NCBI GenBank assembly: GCA_028869255.1
Contig: CP110972.1
Span: forward strand, 4,035,001-4,099,000
Reading direction: 5' to 3'
Source: Pseudomonas poae
GTDB taxonomy: Bacteria > Pseudomonadota > Gammaproteobacteria > Pseudomonadales > Pseudomonadaceae
Length of the DNA: 64,000 nt
This document shows, in pieces, positions 27,843-38,678 of this stretch. Under the pieces are notes generated by a model. That model did not search any database and had not been told where the DNA came from. It saw only the letters and a program-made list of their open reading frames with translations. Numbering within the stretch: the stretch's first letter is position 1; every line of letters begins with the position of its first letter. The position numbers and the translations under genes are program-made.

Positions 27843-28001
27843 AGGTTGTGTCTTGTCAAGCCTGCGAGTCCGTTTTCCGGCCGGGCAGTCATCTATTTCG
27901 TTGCTATTTAATCACATCCATACGGGTCTGTAGGCAGCGCTCTCCGCGCCCTGTAGGACGGGTGGCGAATGACCGTCCAGCGGAGTGCCTGAAAAGGATG
28001 A

Positions 28002-28029
28002 TTGCCAAGCGCAGTTCACTGTATATAAT
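28002..28029 (+). promoter_or_regulatory. Sigma-70 promoter of lexA
   Basis: TTGCCA, a 16-base spacer, then TATAAT, ending 34 bases before the lexA ATG. The -10 lies within the first LexA box. Confidence 0.75.
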
Positions 28030-28053
28030 CCCAGTCACTGTATAAAAAGACAG
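28019..28053. promoter_or_regulatory. Two LexA (SOS) boxes
   Basis: CTGT-ATATAATC-CCAG at 28019-28034 and CTGT-ATAAAAAG-ACAG at 28038-28053. The second is a perfect CTG-N10-CAG with ACAG; the first ends CCAG. Centres are about 19 bases apart. Confidence 0.88.
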
Positions 28054-28063
28054 AGCGATCAAC

Positions 28064-28672
28064 ATGCTAAAACTGACGCCACGCCAAGCTGAGATTCTGG
28101 CTTTTATCAAGCGCTGCCTCGATGACAACGGCTACCCGCCGACGCGAGCGGAAATTGCGCTGGAACTGGGGTTCAAGTCCCCCAACGCCGCCGAAGAACA
28201 CCTCAAGGCCCTCGCCCGCAAAGGCGCGATCGAGATGACCCCGGGTGCTTCACGCGGTATTCGCATCCCTGGCTTCGAAGCCAAGGCCGACGAATCGACA
28301 CTGCCGATCATTGGCCGCGTCGCCGCCGGTGCGCCGATCCTGGCGCAGCAGCACGTCGAAGAGTCCTGCAACATCAACCCTACCTTCTTCCATCCGCGCG
28401 CCGACTACCTGCTACGGGTCCACGGCATGAGTATGAAGGACGTGGGTATTTTCGATGGCGACCTGCTGGCCGTCCACACCACCCGCGAAGCCCGCAATGG
28501 CCAGATCGTCGTGGCGCGTATCGGCGATGAAGTCACCGTCAAACGCTTCAAACGCGAAGGCAGCAAGGTCTGGCTTCTGGCCGAGAACCCTGAGTTCGCC
28601 CCGATTGAAGTGAACCTGAAAGATCAGGACCTGGTGATCGAAGGCTTGAGTGTCGGCGTCATTCGCCGCTAA
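28064..28672 (+). CDS. lexA: LexA repressor, SOS response
   Basis: 202 residues. Winged-helix N-terminus ([31 protein letters not shown]). Autocleavage site Ala-Gly in AAGAPILA (about residue 90). Catalytic Ser in GMSMKD and Lys in [10 protein letters not shown]. Cleaved when RecA is activated. Autoregulated through the two boxes above, with sulA 10 bases downstream in the same transcript, so both rise together after damage. Confidence 0.97.
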   Translation: MLKLTPRQAEILAFIKRCLDDNGYPPTRAEIALELGFKSPNAAEEHLKALARKGAIEMTPGASRGIRIPGFEAKADESTLPIIGRVAAGAPILAQQHVEESCNINPTFFHPRADYLLRVHGMSMKDVGIFDGDLLAVHTTREARNGQIVVARIGDEVTVKRFKREGSKVWLLAENPEFAPIEVNLKDQDLVIEGLSVGVIRR

Positions 28673-28682
28673 AGGAGACATC

Positions 28683-29156
28683 ATGCAGCTCGTGCACACC
28701 CCCCAACACACACAACTGTCGCTGTTCGAGGCCTTTATGGCCCAACCCCTTGCGCCGCTACTCAAGGAAACGGTCGAGGCGCCCTGGGGCGCCGAACCCG
28801 AGGTGTTCAGTGAATTGTCGTTGCGCGGTGCAGCTGGGAGCTGCCTGAGCCTGCTGGCGCCGATCCTTCGCGAATTGAGCGAAGAACAGAACGCCCGCTG
28901 GCTGACGCTGATCGCCCCGCCTGCCAGCCTGACCCAGGCATGGCTTCGGGACGCCGGCCTCAACCGCGAGCGCATCCTGTTGCTGCAACCACGCGGCACA
29001 CAAAGTGCCCAGCAGTTGACCTGCGAAGCCCTGCGCCTGGGCCGCAGCCATACGGTGGTGAGCTGGCTGAACCCGCTGAATGCGACCGCCAAGCAACAGC
29101 TGATCAGCGCCGCACGTACGGGCGATGCACAGAGCTTGAATATTCGATTGGGGTAA
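28683..29156 (+). CDS. sulA: SOS cell-division inhibitor SulA
   Basis: 157 residues starting with AAGGAG well placed before the ATG. The core resembles the SulA/RecA-like fold: FSELSLRGAAGSCLSLLAPILRELSEEQNARWLTLI, then RILLLQPRG and SHTVVSWL. SulA binds FtsZ and blocks ring assembly during SOS. The lexA-sulA pairing is the normal Pseudomonas layout, unlike E. coli where they are apart. The gene is expected to be silent until LexA is cleaved. Confidence 0.93.
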   Translation: MQLVHTPQHTQLSLFEAFMAQPLAPLLKETVEAPWGAEPEVFSELSLRGAAGSCLSLLAPILRELSEEQNARWLTLIAPPASLTQAWLRDAGLNRERILLLQPRGTQSAQQLTCEALRLGRSHTVVSWLNPLNATAKQQLISAARTGDAQSLNIRLG

Positions 29157-29252
29157 GCGCGGAACGAGCTTGTTTTGATAAGCAAGCTTGTGTGTGGGGC
29201 TTGTGTGTAAGGGCTTGTGTAGCGAGCGGGCTTATGTGGTGAACGAGCTTGT
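29157..29252 (+). repeat. Degenerate repeats of REP half-units
   Basis: Several related units of the form (a/g)GCTTGTGTG..GAGC follow one another (GCTTGTGTGTGGGG, GCTTGTGTAGCGAGCGGGCTTATGTGG, GAGCTTGTGTGGCGAGC). They look like eroded tandem copies of the outer arm of the neighbouring REP pair. Confidence 0.5.
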
Positions 29253-29382
29253 GTGGCGAGCGAGCTTGCTCGCGTTGGACTGCGAAGCAGTCCTAAATAG
29301 ATTAATGCGGTATATCCGTTATGCCACGGCGCTTGGTTTTAGGGCCGCTTCGCAGCCCAACGCGAGCAAGCTCGCTCGCCAC
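29253..29382. repeat. Long REP inverted pair, GCGTTGG family
   Basis: GTGGCGAGCGAGCTTGCTCG...GTTGG and its complement CCAAC...CGAGCAAGCTCGCTCGCCAC. The centre is about 75 bases and includes a small hairpin (GGACTGCGAAGCAGTCC). Confidence 0.85.
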
Positions 29383-29456
29383 AGAAGCTCGCTCGTCACG
29401 TACGCCCGCTCACTACACAAGCCTGCGCACCACGACAGCCCCTTTCACCCTGGAGA

Positions 29457-29690
29457 TCAATGAAGAACCCGCGGCCCATCTTCTTTCTCCGGCTCGCCTT
29501 CTGCCAGGCGACCTGCCATCTGCACACCCACGCTCAACATGGCTTTTGCCACTTCTACGTGCTGGCCTTGCAGGAACGCTTTGGCGTCCTCGGAAAAATC
29601 CAGAATAACCAGAGAACCCTCGTCCTCAGCCCGGCGCAGTTCGATTCGACCGTCAGGCAGTTCAACAATTTCCAGAAAGGACGTCGGCAT
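29457..29690 (-). CDS. Conserved small protein, function unknown
   Basis: 77 residues. MPTSFLEIVELPDGRIELRRAEDEGSLV then ILDFSEDAKAFLQGQHVEVAKAMLSVGVQMAG. Acidic and soluble, without a signal peptide. A TATAAT-like element about 30 bases upstream supports this start over a longer in-frame ATG at 29732. It belongs to the psrA-lexA-topA neighbourhood in Pseudomonas. I do not recognise a characterised domain. Confidence 0.72.
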   Translation of the reverse strand: MPTSFLEIVELPDGRIELRRAEDEGSLVILDFSEDAKAFLQGQHVEVAKAMLSVGVQMAGRLAEGEPEKEDGPRVLH

Positions 29691-29811
29691 AAAAGTCTGT
29701 TCTCCACGAAAGGCCGGGATTATATCAGTCATCCACCCGGCATCGCTGAGGATCTGAAGAGGTTTCTTTACGGCTTGATGAACGGTGCTCACGAGAACTA
29801 CCGGGATCCGG

Positions 29812-29896
29812 GTGGGAGCTGGCTTGCCTGCGATACCGACACCTCGGTGTATCAGACACACTCAATGGATGCCATCGCAGGCAAGCCAGCTCCCAC
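29812..29896. repeat. REP inverted pair, GCCTGCGAT family
   Basis: GTGGGAGCTGGCTTGCCTGC and its complement around a variable centre, between the two small minus-strand genes. Confidence 0.9.
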
Positions 29897-29916
29897 ATTT
29901 AATAGGCGCAAAGGCC

Positions 29917-30438
29917 TCAGCACTCGTTCAAGCCTTCCCGAAACCGCAGCGCCATCTTCTTCAGCTCCTGCCGCCAGCTCTCCAGTTCTTCACGGCTCAA
30001 GGGCTTGGGCTCATCCTCTTCCAGTGCAACAGCGACGATCAGCGGCTGTGTCACATCCCCCTTGGGCACATGCGGCACGCGTGGCGGCTGGAACATGTCA
30101 GCATGCGCCTTGAGCAAGCGTGCGATCCAACTGTCCGGGCTCTGCGCCATTTCCACCAGCTCAGCCAACTCGGGAATCGCCATGCTGTCCAGCACTTCGT
30201 GGTTCATGATCATTTCCGCCCGCGGCGAGCCAGCCTGGGGCAAGCGGTAGAACCCGGCGATCTCATGACACAGCCCCAGCAACGCACCATACAGGTGGAA
30301 CAACGCCGCCTCACGCCCCGCCTGGACCAACGCGATGGCATTCATCTCCTTCCCTTCCTCGGCGCGGCCAAGGGCTTCCAGGGACAAACCCGCGAAGTAA
30401 ATTTTCTGATTGGTACGGGTATAGAGTTCGTTGGCCAT
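29917..30438 (-). CDS. DUF6586-like conserved protein
   Basis: 173 residues from an ATG (MANELYTRTNQKIYFAG). Largely helical; contains ALFHLYGALLGLCHEIAGFYRLPQ and a C-terminal segment PLSREELESWRQELKKMALRFREGL that looks like an amphipathic helix. No signal peptide or catalytic motif. It fits the family of Pseudomonas proteins that sit next to topA. Function unknown. Confidence 0.75.
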   Translation of the reverse strand: MANELYTRTNQKIYFAGLSLEALGRAEEGKEMNAIALVQAGREAALFHLYGALLGLCHEIAGFYRLPQAGSPRAEMIMNHEVLDSMAIPELAELVEMAQSPDSWIARLLKAHADMFQPPRVPHVPKGDVTQPLIVAVALEEDEPKPLSREELESWRQELKKMALRFREGLNEC

Positions 30439-30513
30439 AACGGCAGTCTCCACAACGAATAGGCGTGATGCTGGCTTAACAGTGTCACGGATCAGCCGAG
30501 ACTACTGCAAGCG

Positions 30514-30548
30514 CAAAAAAAGGCCGCCTGTGCAGGCGGCCTTTATAT
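30514..30548 (-). terminator. Rho-independent terminator of topA
   Basis: GGCCGCCTG TGC AGGCGGCC with seven T on the minus strand, just past the topA stop. Confidence 0.85.
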
Positions 30549-30564
30549 TTCGCAGATTAGACGA

Positions 30565-33186
30565 TCAAGCGCCCTGGCGCTTGTCCTCGACCTTCCACTT
30601 GCCACCGTCGTAGAACGCTTTCCAGCCGGTAGGCTTGCCATCCACTTCCGATTGCACGTACTGCTCCTTGGTCTTGCGGCTGTAGCGGATCACGGCCGGG
30701 CGACCGTCAGGATCCTTCTTCGGCGCTTCACACAGGAAGTGGTACTTCGGATCGATCTCGTCTTTGTGCGGCACGATCTCCAGCACCAACGGCGCACGGG
30801 TCTCGCGGTTTTTCGGGAACTGGCTGGCGGCCAGGAACAGCCCCGAAGCGCCATCACGCAGGATGTAGGTGTCGTTGACCTTCTCGCACTTGAGTTCAGG
30901 CATCTTCACCGGGTCCATCTTCGGCGGCGCTGCGTCACCGCTTTTCAGCAGTTTGCGGGTGTTCTTGCACGTCGGGTTGGTGCAGCCGAAGAACTTGCCG
31001 AAACGGCCGGTCTTGAGCTGCATCTCGCTGCCGCACTTGTCGCATTCCAGGCTCGGGCCTTCATAGCCCTTGATCCGGTAACTGCCCTCTTCGATCTCGT
31101 AGCCGTCGCAATCCGGGTTGTTACCGCAGATGTGCAATTTGTGCTTCTCGTCGAGCAGGTAGGCATCCATCGCCGTGCTGCAGATCGGGCAGCGGTGCTT
31201 GCCACGCAGTACCAGCGACTCGGATTCACCCTCGTCGTCCGCGGCAATTTCATCGCCCGGCACCAGGTTGACGGTGGCCTTGCAGCGCTCTTTCGGCGGC
31301 AGGCTGTAGCCCGAGCAACCGAGGAACACACCGGTAGACGCGGTACGAATCTGCATCGGACGGCCGCAGGTCAGGCACGGGATGTCAGTCATCACCGGCT
31401 GGTTGGCGCGCATGCCGCTTTCAGGGCTTTCGGCCACTTCGAGTTTTTTCTTGAAGTCGCCGTAGAACTCGTCGAGCACGTTTTTCCAGTCGCGCTCGCC
31501 CTGGGCCACGTCATCGAGGTTCTCTTCCATGCCGGCGGTGAAGCCGTAGTCCATCAGGTTGGAAAAGCTCTCGGACAGGCGCTCGGTAACGATGTCACCC
31601 ATCTTTTCCGAATAGAAACGACGGTTGTGCAGCGCCACGTAGCCACGGTCCTGGATGGTCGAGATGATCGCCGCGTAGGTCGAAGGACGGCCAATGCCGC
31701 GTTTTTCCATCTCTTTCACCAGGCTCGCTTCCGAATAACGCGCCGGCGGCTTGGTAAAGTGCTGGGACGGGTCGAGCTTGATCAGCTTCAACGTGTCGCC
31801 CTGGGCCATGTCCGGCAGCACGTCGTCATCACCTGGCTTGGCGATTTGCGGCATTACGCGGGTGTAGCCATCGAACTTGAGGATACGGCCCTTGGCACGC
31901 AGCTCGAAGTCGCCAGCGCCCACGCTCACGGTGGTAGACAGGTATTGCGCCGGCAGCATCTGGCAGGCCAGGAACTGGCGCCAGATCAGCTCGTAGAGGC
32001 GCTCAGCGTCACGCTCCATGCCACTGAGCTTGCTTGGCTCGGTGTTGGCATCGGAAGGACGAATCGCTTCGTGAGCCTCCTGGGCGCCCTCTTTGCTGCT
32101 GTAGACGTTTGGCTTCTCCGGCAGGTACTTCTTGCCGAATTCGCTTTCAATATAAGTACGCGCCATCGCCACCGCGTCCACCGACAGGTTGGTGGAGTCG
32201 GTACGCATGTACGTGATGTAGCCGGCTTCATACAAGCGCTGGGCCATCATCATGGTTTTCTTCACACCGAAGCCCAGGCGGTTACTCGCGGCCTGTTGCA
32301 GGGTGGAGGTGATGAACGGCGCCGACGGCTTGCTGCTGGTCGGTTTGTCTTCGCGCTTGACGATGCTGTAGCTGGAAGCCTTGAGCTTCTCCAGCGCGGC
32401 CATGGCCTGGGCTTCGTTCAGCGGCTTGAACGCCTCGCCTTTTTCGCGGGCCACTTCAAAGCGCACGTTGGCGCCTTTGGCAGTGCCCAGGTCGGCGTGG
32501 ACTTCCCAGTATTCTTCGGGGTTGAACGCACGGATCTCGCGCTCACGCTCCACCACCAGCTTTACCGCGACCGATTGCACACGGCCGGCGGACAGGCCAC
32601 GGGCGATCTTGGCCCACAGCAGCGGCGAGACCATGTAACCCACAACGCGGTCGAGGAAACGCCGGGCCTGCTGGGCGTTAACACGGTCGATGTCCAGTTC
32701 GCCCGGCTTGGAGAAGGCTTCCTGGATAGCTTTTTTGGTGATTTCGTTGAACACCACGCGCTTGTAGCGGCTGTCATCACCGCCGATGGCTTCCCGCAGG
32801 TGCCAGGCAATGGCTTCCCCTTCGCGGTCCAAGTCCGTCGCGAGATAGATGGTGTCAGCATCTTTGGCGAGCCGGCGCAGCTCTTCAATGACCTTTTCCT
32901 TGCCTGGAAGGATTTCGTACTTGGCCTTCCAGCCATGATCCGGGTCCACCCCCATACGCGAGACCAGCTGCTTGCGCGCTTTCTCTTTAGGGCTGAGCAC
33001 CGGACCTTCGCCCGCAGCCGCCTTGCCGCGTTTGGCGGCAGGCTCCTTGCTGGCGCTAGCCGAACCGCTGGTGGGCAGGTCTCGGATATGGCCGATACTC
33101 GACTTCACCACGTACTCGTTGCCCAAGTACTTGTTGATGGTCTTGGCCTTAGCCGGGGATTCCACAATGACCAGCGATTTGCCCAT
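30565..33186 (-). CDS. topA: DNA topoisomerase I
   Basis: 873 residues from [15 protein letters not shown]; a further 26 in-frame residues upstream are not conserved. Toprim domain at the start ([16 protein letters not shown]...[13 protein letters not shown]). Catalytic Tyr in [14 protein letters not shown]. The C-terminus has several four-cysteine zinc ribbons (CLTCGRPM.., CPICSTAM.., [14 protein letters not shown]). It relaxes negative supercoils. No break or unusual feature. Confidence 0.96.
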   Translation of the reverse strand: MGKSLVIVESPAKAKTINKYLGNEYVVKSSIGHIRDLPTSGSASASKEPAAKRGKAAAGEGPVLSPKEKARKQLVSRMGVDPDHGWKAKYEILPGKEKVIEELRRLAKDADTIYLATDLDREGEAIAWHLREAIGGDDSRYKRVVFNEITKKAIQEAFSKPGELDIDRVNAQQARRFLDRVVGYMVSPLLWAKIARGLSAGRVQSVAVKLVVEREREIRAFNPEEYWEVHADLGTAKGANVRFEVAREKGEAFKPLNEAQAMAALEKLKASSYSIVKREDKPTSSKPSAPFITSTLQQAASNRLGFGVKKTMMMAQRLYEAGYITYMRTDSTNLSVDAVAMARTYIESEFGKKYLPEKPNVYSSKEGAQEAHEAIRPSDANTEPSKLSGMERDAERLYELIWRQFLACQMLPAQYLSTTVSVGAGDFELRAKGRILKFDGYTRVMPQIAKPGDDDVLPDMAQGDTLKLIKLDPSQHFTKPPARYSEASLVKEMEKRGIGRPSTYAAIISTIQDRGYVALHNRRFYSEKMGDIVTERLSESFSNLMDYGFTAGMEENLDDVAQGERDWKNVLDEFYGDFKKKLEVAESPESGMRANQPVMTDIPCLTCGRPMQIRTASTGVFLGCSGYSLPPKERCKATVNLVPGDEIAADDEGESESLVLRGKHRCPICSTAMDAYLLDEKHKLHICGNNPDCDGYEIEEGSYRIKGYEGPSLECDKCGSEMQLKTGRFGKFFGCTNPTCKNTRKLLKSGDAAPPKMDPVKMPELKCEKVNDTYILRDGASGLFLAASQFPKNRETRAPLVLEIVPHKDEIDPKYHFLCEAPKKDPDGRPAVIRYSRKTKEQYVQSEVDGKPTGWKAFYDGGKWKVEDKRQGA

Positions 33187-33300
33187 GGATCGGAAAATTC
33201 CTGAATTCGAGAAGTGAAAGGCAGTTGGCGCCTGTCGCGGCAACGCTATATATAGTGGCAACAAGGTGAGGTCAAGCGCAGCATTCTGCGCGGCCTGCCG

Positions 33301-33537
33301 TTATTGCCCTGAAAAAAGACTGGGTTCGGCCTGGACCAAAGCAAAGCGCGGGACCTGCTCGCCGTCAACTTCGACAGTCTCCAGGAACATGCTCACTGGG
33401 CGTACCCAAAAGCCGTAATCGCCATACAGTGCTTGGTAAAACACCACTTCTTCTTCGGTCTCGGAGTGCCGTGCCACGTTAAAAACCCGGTACTGCGGAC
33501 CTTTATAATGTTGGTAGAGCCCTGGTTCGACTTTCAT
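33301..33537 (-). CDS. DUF1653 family protein
   Basis: 78 residues: VEPGLYQHYKGPQYRVFNVARHSETEE then VVFYQALYGDYGFWVRPVSMFLETV, the compact DUF1653 beta fold. No known enzyme activity. It lies between topA and fadA, with an A/T-rich stretch just upstream at 33550-33596 that contrasts with the GC-rich surroundings and partly forms the fadA terminator. Confidence 0.85.
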   Translation of the reverse strand: MKVEPGLYQHYKGPQYRVFNVARHSETEEEVVFYQALYGDYGFWVRPVSMFLETVEVDGEQVPRFALVQAEPSLFSGQ

Positions 33538-33584
33538 GCTCTGGCCCTCTTACAAAATTTGTTAAAAAAAATATTAAAAATTCC

Positions 33585-33617
33585 AAAAAACAAAAACCGG
33601 GGCACTGGGCCCCGGCT
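33585..33617 (-). terminator. Rho-independent terminator of fadBA
   Basis: GCCGGGGC..GCCCCGG followed by TTTTTGTTTTTT on the minus strand. Confidence 0.88.
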
Positions 33618-33633
33618 TCCGTCGACGAAACGA

Positions 33634-34821
<1,188 letters not shown>

Positions 34822-34838
34822 TCAAGTGTCAGGGTCGC

Positions 34839-36986
34839 TTAACCGAAGAAGCGCTGGCCGTTTTTGGCCATCTCACGCAGCTTCGCGGTCGGGTGGTACA
34901 GCGGGCCCAAATCAGCGTATTTGTCAGCCAGGGCAACGAACTCAGCCACACCGATCGAGTCGATGTAACGCAGCGCACCACCACGGAATGGAGGGAAACC
35001 AATACCGTACACCAGGCCCATATCGGCTTCAGCGGCGGTTTCGACAATGCCGTCTTCCAGGCAACGCACGGTTTCCAGGCACAGGGCGATCATCATCCAG
35101 TTGATGATGTCCTCGTCGGACACCTCACGCTGCTCGTAGATGACTGGCGCGAGCACTTCATGTACCGACGGGTCGGCGACTTTCTTCTGCTTGCCCTTCT
35201 TGTCGGCCTCGTAGGCATAGAAGCCCTTGCCGTTCTTCTGGCCCAGGCGCTTGGCCTCGTAGAGCGCGTCGATCGCCGAGCGGCGGTCGTCTTTCATGCG
35301 GTCCGGGAAGCCTTCAGCCATCACGTCGCGGCCGTGGTGGCCGGTGTCGATACCGACCACGTCCATCAGGTACGCCGGGCCCATTGGCCAGCCGAATTTT
35401 TCCATGACTTTGTCGATGCGCACGAAGTCCACACCGGCGCTGACCAGCTTGGCGAAACCGCCGAAGTACGGGAACAGCACGCGGTTGACCAGGAAGCCCG
35501 GGCAGTCATTGACCACGATCGGGTTCTTGCCCATTTTCTTGGCGTAGGCAACGGTGGTGGCAACGGCCAGCTCGCTGGACTTCTCGCCACGGATTACTTC
35601 CACCAGCGGCATCATGTGCACCGGGTTGAAGAAGTGCATGCCGACGAAGTTTTCCGGACGCTTGAGGGCCTTGGCCAGCAGCGAGATGGAAATGGTCGAG
35701 GTGTTCGAGGCCAGGATAGTGTCTTCTTTAACCTGGGCTTCCACTTCGGCCAGTACGGCCTGCTTGACCTTCGGGTTTTCGACAACGGCTTCGACAACCA
35801 GGTCGACGTGGCCGAAATCGCCGTAGGACAGCGTAGGACGAATGCCGTTAAGCACTTCAGCCATTTTCGCAGCGGTCATGCGACCTTTATCAACGCGGCC
35901 CACCAGCAGCTTGGCGGCTTCCGCCAGGCCCTGCTCAATGCCGTGCTCGTTGATGTCTTTCATCAGGATCGGCGTGCCTTTGGACGCCGACTGATAGGCG
36001 ATACCGCCGCCCATGATACCGGCGCCGAGTACGGCAGCCTGTTTCACGTCGCGGGCAATCTCGTCGTAGGCCTTGGCCTTTTTCTTCAGTTCCTGATCGT
36101 TCAGGAACAAGCCGATCAGGCTCTGGGCAGCCGAGGTTTTCGCCAGTTTGACGAAGCCTGCCGCTTCCACTTCCAGGGCTTTGTCGCGACCGAAGTTCGC
36201 GGCCTTCTGGATGGTTTTGATCGCCTCAACCGGCGCCGGGTAGTTCGGGCCGGCCTGGCCAGCCACGAAACCCTTGGCGGTTTCGAACGACATCATTTGT
36301 TCGATGGCGTTGAGCTTGAGTTTTTCCAGCTTCGGCTGACGCTTGGCCTTGTAGTCAAATTCGCCGCTGATGGCGCCCTTGATCAGGTTCAATGCGGCTT
36401 CTGCCAGTTTGTCCGGGGCAACCACAGCATCGACGGCGCCGACTTTCAGCGCGTCTTCGGCCTTGTTTTCCTTACCGGCGGCAATCCACTCGATGGCGTT
36501 GTCGGCACCGATCAGGCGCGGCAGGCGCACGGTGCCACCAAAGCCCGGGTAGATGCCCAGCTTGACTTCAGGCAGGCCGATTTTGGCGGTCGCCGACATG
36601 ACACGGAAGTCTGCGGCCAGGCACATTTCCAGGCCGCCGCCCAACGCGATGCCATTGATAGCGGCAACGGTCGGCACGTTGAGGTCTTCGAAATCGCTGA
36701 AGATCTTGTTGGCTTCGAGGTTGCCAGCCACCAGCTCGGCATCGGGCAGCTTGAAGTTGTCGACGAATTCGGTGATGTCAGCGCCGACGATAAACACGTC
36801 CTTGCCGCTGGAAACGATCACGCCCTTGACCGAAGCATCTGCTTTGATGGCGTCTACGGCCTGACGCAGTTCGTTCAGGGTTAGACGGTTGAACTTGTTG
36901 ACGGACTCACCCTTGAGGTCGAATTTCAGTTCGACGATGCCACTTTCAAGAGCCTTAACCGTGATGGCTTTACCTTCGTAAATCAT
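34839..36986 (-). CDS. fadB: Multifunctional fatty-acid oxidation complex alpha subunit
   Basis: 715 residues, the normal length. The start [11 protein letters not shown] has GGAG 8 bases upstream. The N-terminal crotonase half has [21 protein letters not shown]; the middle and C-terminal half is 3-hydroxyacyl-CoA dehydrogenase ([31 protein letters not shown]). With FadA it forms the alpha2beta2 complex that does hydratase, dehydrogenase and thiolase steps. PsrA-type control is expected in Pseudomonas, but no consensus PsrA box is obvious upstream. Confidence 0.96.
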   Translation of the reverse strand: MIYEGKAITVKALESGIVELKFDLKGESVNKFNRLTLNELRQAVDAIKADASVKGVIVSSGKDVFIVGADITEFVDNFKLPDAELVAGNLEANKIFSDFEDLNVPTVAAINGIALGGGLEMCLAADFRVMSATAKIGLPEVKLGIYPGFGGTVRLPRLIGADNAIEWIAAGKENKAEDALKVGAVDAVVAPDKLAEAALNLIKGAISGEFDYKAKRQPKLEKLKLNAIEQMMSFETAKGFVAGQAGPNYPAPVEAIKTIQKAANFGRDKALEVEAAGFVKLAKTSAAQSLIGLFLNDQELKKKAKAYDEIARDVKQAAVLGAGIMGGGIAYQSASKGTPILMKDINEHGIEQGLAEAAKLLVGRVDKGRMTAAKMAEVLNGIRPTLSYGDFGHVDLVVEAVVENPKVKQAVLAEVEAQVKEDTILASNTSTISISLLAKALKRPENFVGMHFFNPVHMMPLVEVIRGEKSSELAVATTVAYAKKMGKNPIVVNDCPGFLVNRVLFPYFGGFAKLVSAGVDFVRIDKVMEKFGWPMGPAYLMDVVGIDTGHHGRDVMAEGFPDRMKDDRRSAIDALYEAKRLGQKNGKGFYAYEADKKGKQKKVADPSVHEVLAPVIYEQREVSDEDIINWMMIALCLETVRCLEDGIVETAAEADMGLVYGIGFPPFRGGALRYIDSIGVAEFVALADKYADLGPLYHPTAKLREMAKNGQRFFG

Positions 36987-37368
36987 CAACTGATCTCCAC
37001 GATATGGAAGCTGAACAGTACACATTGGACGCTGGCCTCTGGCTGGACATTGATAGTTGCGTCAATGCTCATGCCAATCCGCCAGGCACACCCGCCAATG
37101 CGATAGTCGGGATTCTGTATGAGCGTTCTGACAGACAAACGCTCAATTCATACGCCCGTTTGATTTGGGTACGCCACCTTCATCCAATTCAGGGCAATTG
37201 TCAATCGCTCGAAGGGCTAGGAAAAACGCGACTTTCCAGTCATTTCAGAACCCCGGCCACGGGCGTGCGCTCCGTCAATATTCAAAGATTCACAGGATCA
37301 ATAATAGAAAAGATGAGGGAAAAGACTGTACAGAACCGGATATACCGCTAGGCTAGCGACAACCGTAA
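36987..37368. other. Non-coding region upstream of fadB
   Basis: No convincing gene. It holds an inverted repeat GAGCGTT-N10-AACGCTC at 37121-37144 that could be an operator for fadBA. The adjoining segment to 37456 forms the candidate RNA described separately. Confidence 0.5.
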
Positions 37369-37456
37369 CGCGTGCGGATGAACATCCGACGCGGGAAATA
37401 CAGATTTACCGGCCTGCCTGGCCAACCCAGCCCGATGATGATGTCGGGCTTTTTAT
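37345..37456 (+). ncRNA. Candidate small RNA with hairpin and intrinsic terminator
   Basis: A stem CGCGT(G)CGGATG / CATCCGACGCG at 37369-37393 is followed by a strong plus-strand terminator (AGCCCGA..TCGGGCT, then T5ATT) at 37427-37456. No plus-strand gene lies upstream to need that terminator: fadB diverges and the next gene is on the minus strand. The 5' end is a guess; GATATACC near 37338 could be a -10, but no clear -35 was found. Confidence 0.45.
37427..37456 (+). terminator. Plus-strand terminator with no upstream gene
   Basis: AGCCCGA TGATGATG TCGGGCT TTTTATT. The T-run is only on the plus strand. Confidence 0.8.
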
Positions 37457-37479
37457 TGCCTGGCTTTTATCCACGGGCA

Positions 37480-37917
37480 TCAAGCCAGGGCCTTGAGCAA
37501 CGCGTCTATAGCGTTCAACACGCTTGCCTCACCCTTCTCGCCCCAGTACAGGGCGATCATTTGCTTGTCGGCTTCGACCTTGTAGACGTTGGCCGGCAGC
37601 GTTGCAAAATGCGGCAACAACTTTTCATCGACGCACACCTCACGCCACTGATTGACCCAGACTCCCGGTTCCAGCTGCCAGTAGCTCCAGGTCGCCGGCG
37701 CACTCCCGCGCCGTGGCCGGCAGTACTGCGCACACGGGCTCGGCGGCTCCTGCTTGAGCCAGTGCGGCCACTCCTGGGGCGCCAGTTGCATGGCCAGGCC
37801 GATGCGGCGCGCCTCCATGCGCAGGGCCATGCGCCCGCTCTGATGGCGCGAGGGGCGCAGCCATGCCAGAGGGCTCAGAACCACCACAAGGATTGACACC
37901 ACTATCCAGACCGTCAT
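37480..37917 (-). CDS. Small membrane-anchored hypothetical protein
   Basis: 145 residues. One N-terminal TM segment (VWIVVSILVVVLSPLAWL), then a basic region (RMALRMEARRIGLAMQL) and a soluble part with CAQYCRPRRGS, WSYWQLEPGVWVNQW and ALYWGEKGEASVLNAIDALL. Positive charge after the TM suggests the bulk is cytoplasmic. I do not recognise a characterised family. It diverges from uspA. Confidence 0.72.
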   Translation of the reverse strand: MTVWIVVSILVVVLSPLAWLRPSRHQSGRMALRMEARRIGLAMQLAPQEWPHWLKQEPPSPCAQYCRPRRGSAPATWSYWQLEPGVWVNQWREVCVDEKLLPHFATLPANVYKVEADKQMIALYWGEKGEASVLNAIDALLKALA

Positions 37918-38022
37918 ATGTGTACTCCCGAATTTCCAGATGAGCGGATTTGATCTGACGCAACCCTATCCGCTTGAAAGCAGCCATACTGAATCTATTG
38001 CAGTCCCCTGGAGGAACGCCCC

Positions 38023-38469
38023 ATGTCCTACGAACATATTCTGGTCGCGGTAGACCTGACCGAAGAGTGCGATCCAGTGATCAAGCGCGCCCGCGCCTTC
38101 GCGGTCGCCAGCAACGCCAAACTGTCACTGGTGCACATTGTCGAGCCTATGGCCATGGCCTTTGGTGGCGACGTGCCGATGGACCTTTCCCAACTGCAGC
38201 AACAGCAGTTTGATCAGGCCAAAGAGCGCCTGGACCGGTTGATCCTCAAATACCCGGAAGTGACCAAGGAAAACTCCCACCTCACTTACGGCCAACCTCG
38301 CCAGGAGATCCACCACCTGGCCAAGGAACAGCATTGCGACCTGATCGTGGTCGGCAGCCATGGCCGTCACGGCCTGGCGCTGCTGCTGGGCTCCACCGCC
38401 AATGATGTGCTGCACGGCGCGCCGTGTGATGTGCTGGCCGTTAAATTGGTCAAAGACACCAGTAAGTAA
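38023..38469 (+). CDS. Universal stress protein UspA family
   Basis: 148 residues. Starts SYEHILVAVDLTEECDPVIKRARAFA and has the ATP-binding motif G-2x-G-9x-G(S/T) as GSHGRHGLALLLGSTAN near residue 113, so it is the nucleotide-binding branch of the family. Preceded by GGAGGAACGCCCC. Cytoplasmic stress-survival protein. Confidence 0.93.
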   Translation: MSYEHILVAVDLTEECDPVIKRARAFAVASNAKLSLVHIVEPMAMAFGGDVPMDLSQLQQQQFDQAKERLDRLILKYPEVTKENSHLTYGQPRQEIHHLAKEQHCDLIVVGSHGRHGLALLLGSTANDVLHGAPCDVLAVKLVKDTSK

Positions 38470-38503
38470 GACTGATGAATATCCAATGCAGGAGCTAGCT
38501 TGT

Positions 38504-38588
38504 GTGGGAGCTGGCTTGCCTGCGATAACGGCACCTCGGTCTGTCAGTCCAACCTCAGTGAGGCTATCGCAGGCAAGCCTGCTCCCAC
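38504..38588. repeat. REP inverted pair, GCCTGCGAT family
   Basis: GTGGGAGCTGGCTTGCCTGC and complement; extra decayed AGCTTGTG arms on both sides. Confidence 0.88.
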
Positions 38589-38621
38589 ACAAGCTCTCCC
38601 ACATTTGAACCGCATTTCATA

Positions 38622-38663
38622 TAAAAAACCCGGCATTCATCAAATGAACACCGGGTTTTTTTA
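38622..38663. terminator. Bidirectional terminator between uspA and uup
   Basis: AAAAAACCCGG..TTCATCAAATGAA..CCGGGTTTTTTT: an extended stem with A and T runs on the two sides. Confidence 0.9.
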
Positions 38664-38678
38664 TTGCTTGCGGATCAC

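Noticed and set aside
29157..29456. CRISPR array in the repeats after sulA
   Set aside because: Repeats are irregular, palindromic REP arms without uniform spacers.
37136..37162. PsrA box upstream of fadB from CAAAC and GTTTG
   Set aside because: The half-sites are 17 bases apart, outside the 2-4 base spacing of the consensus.
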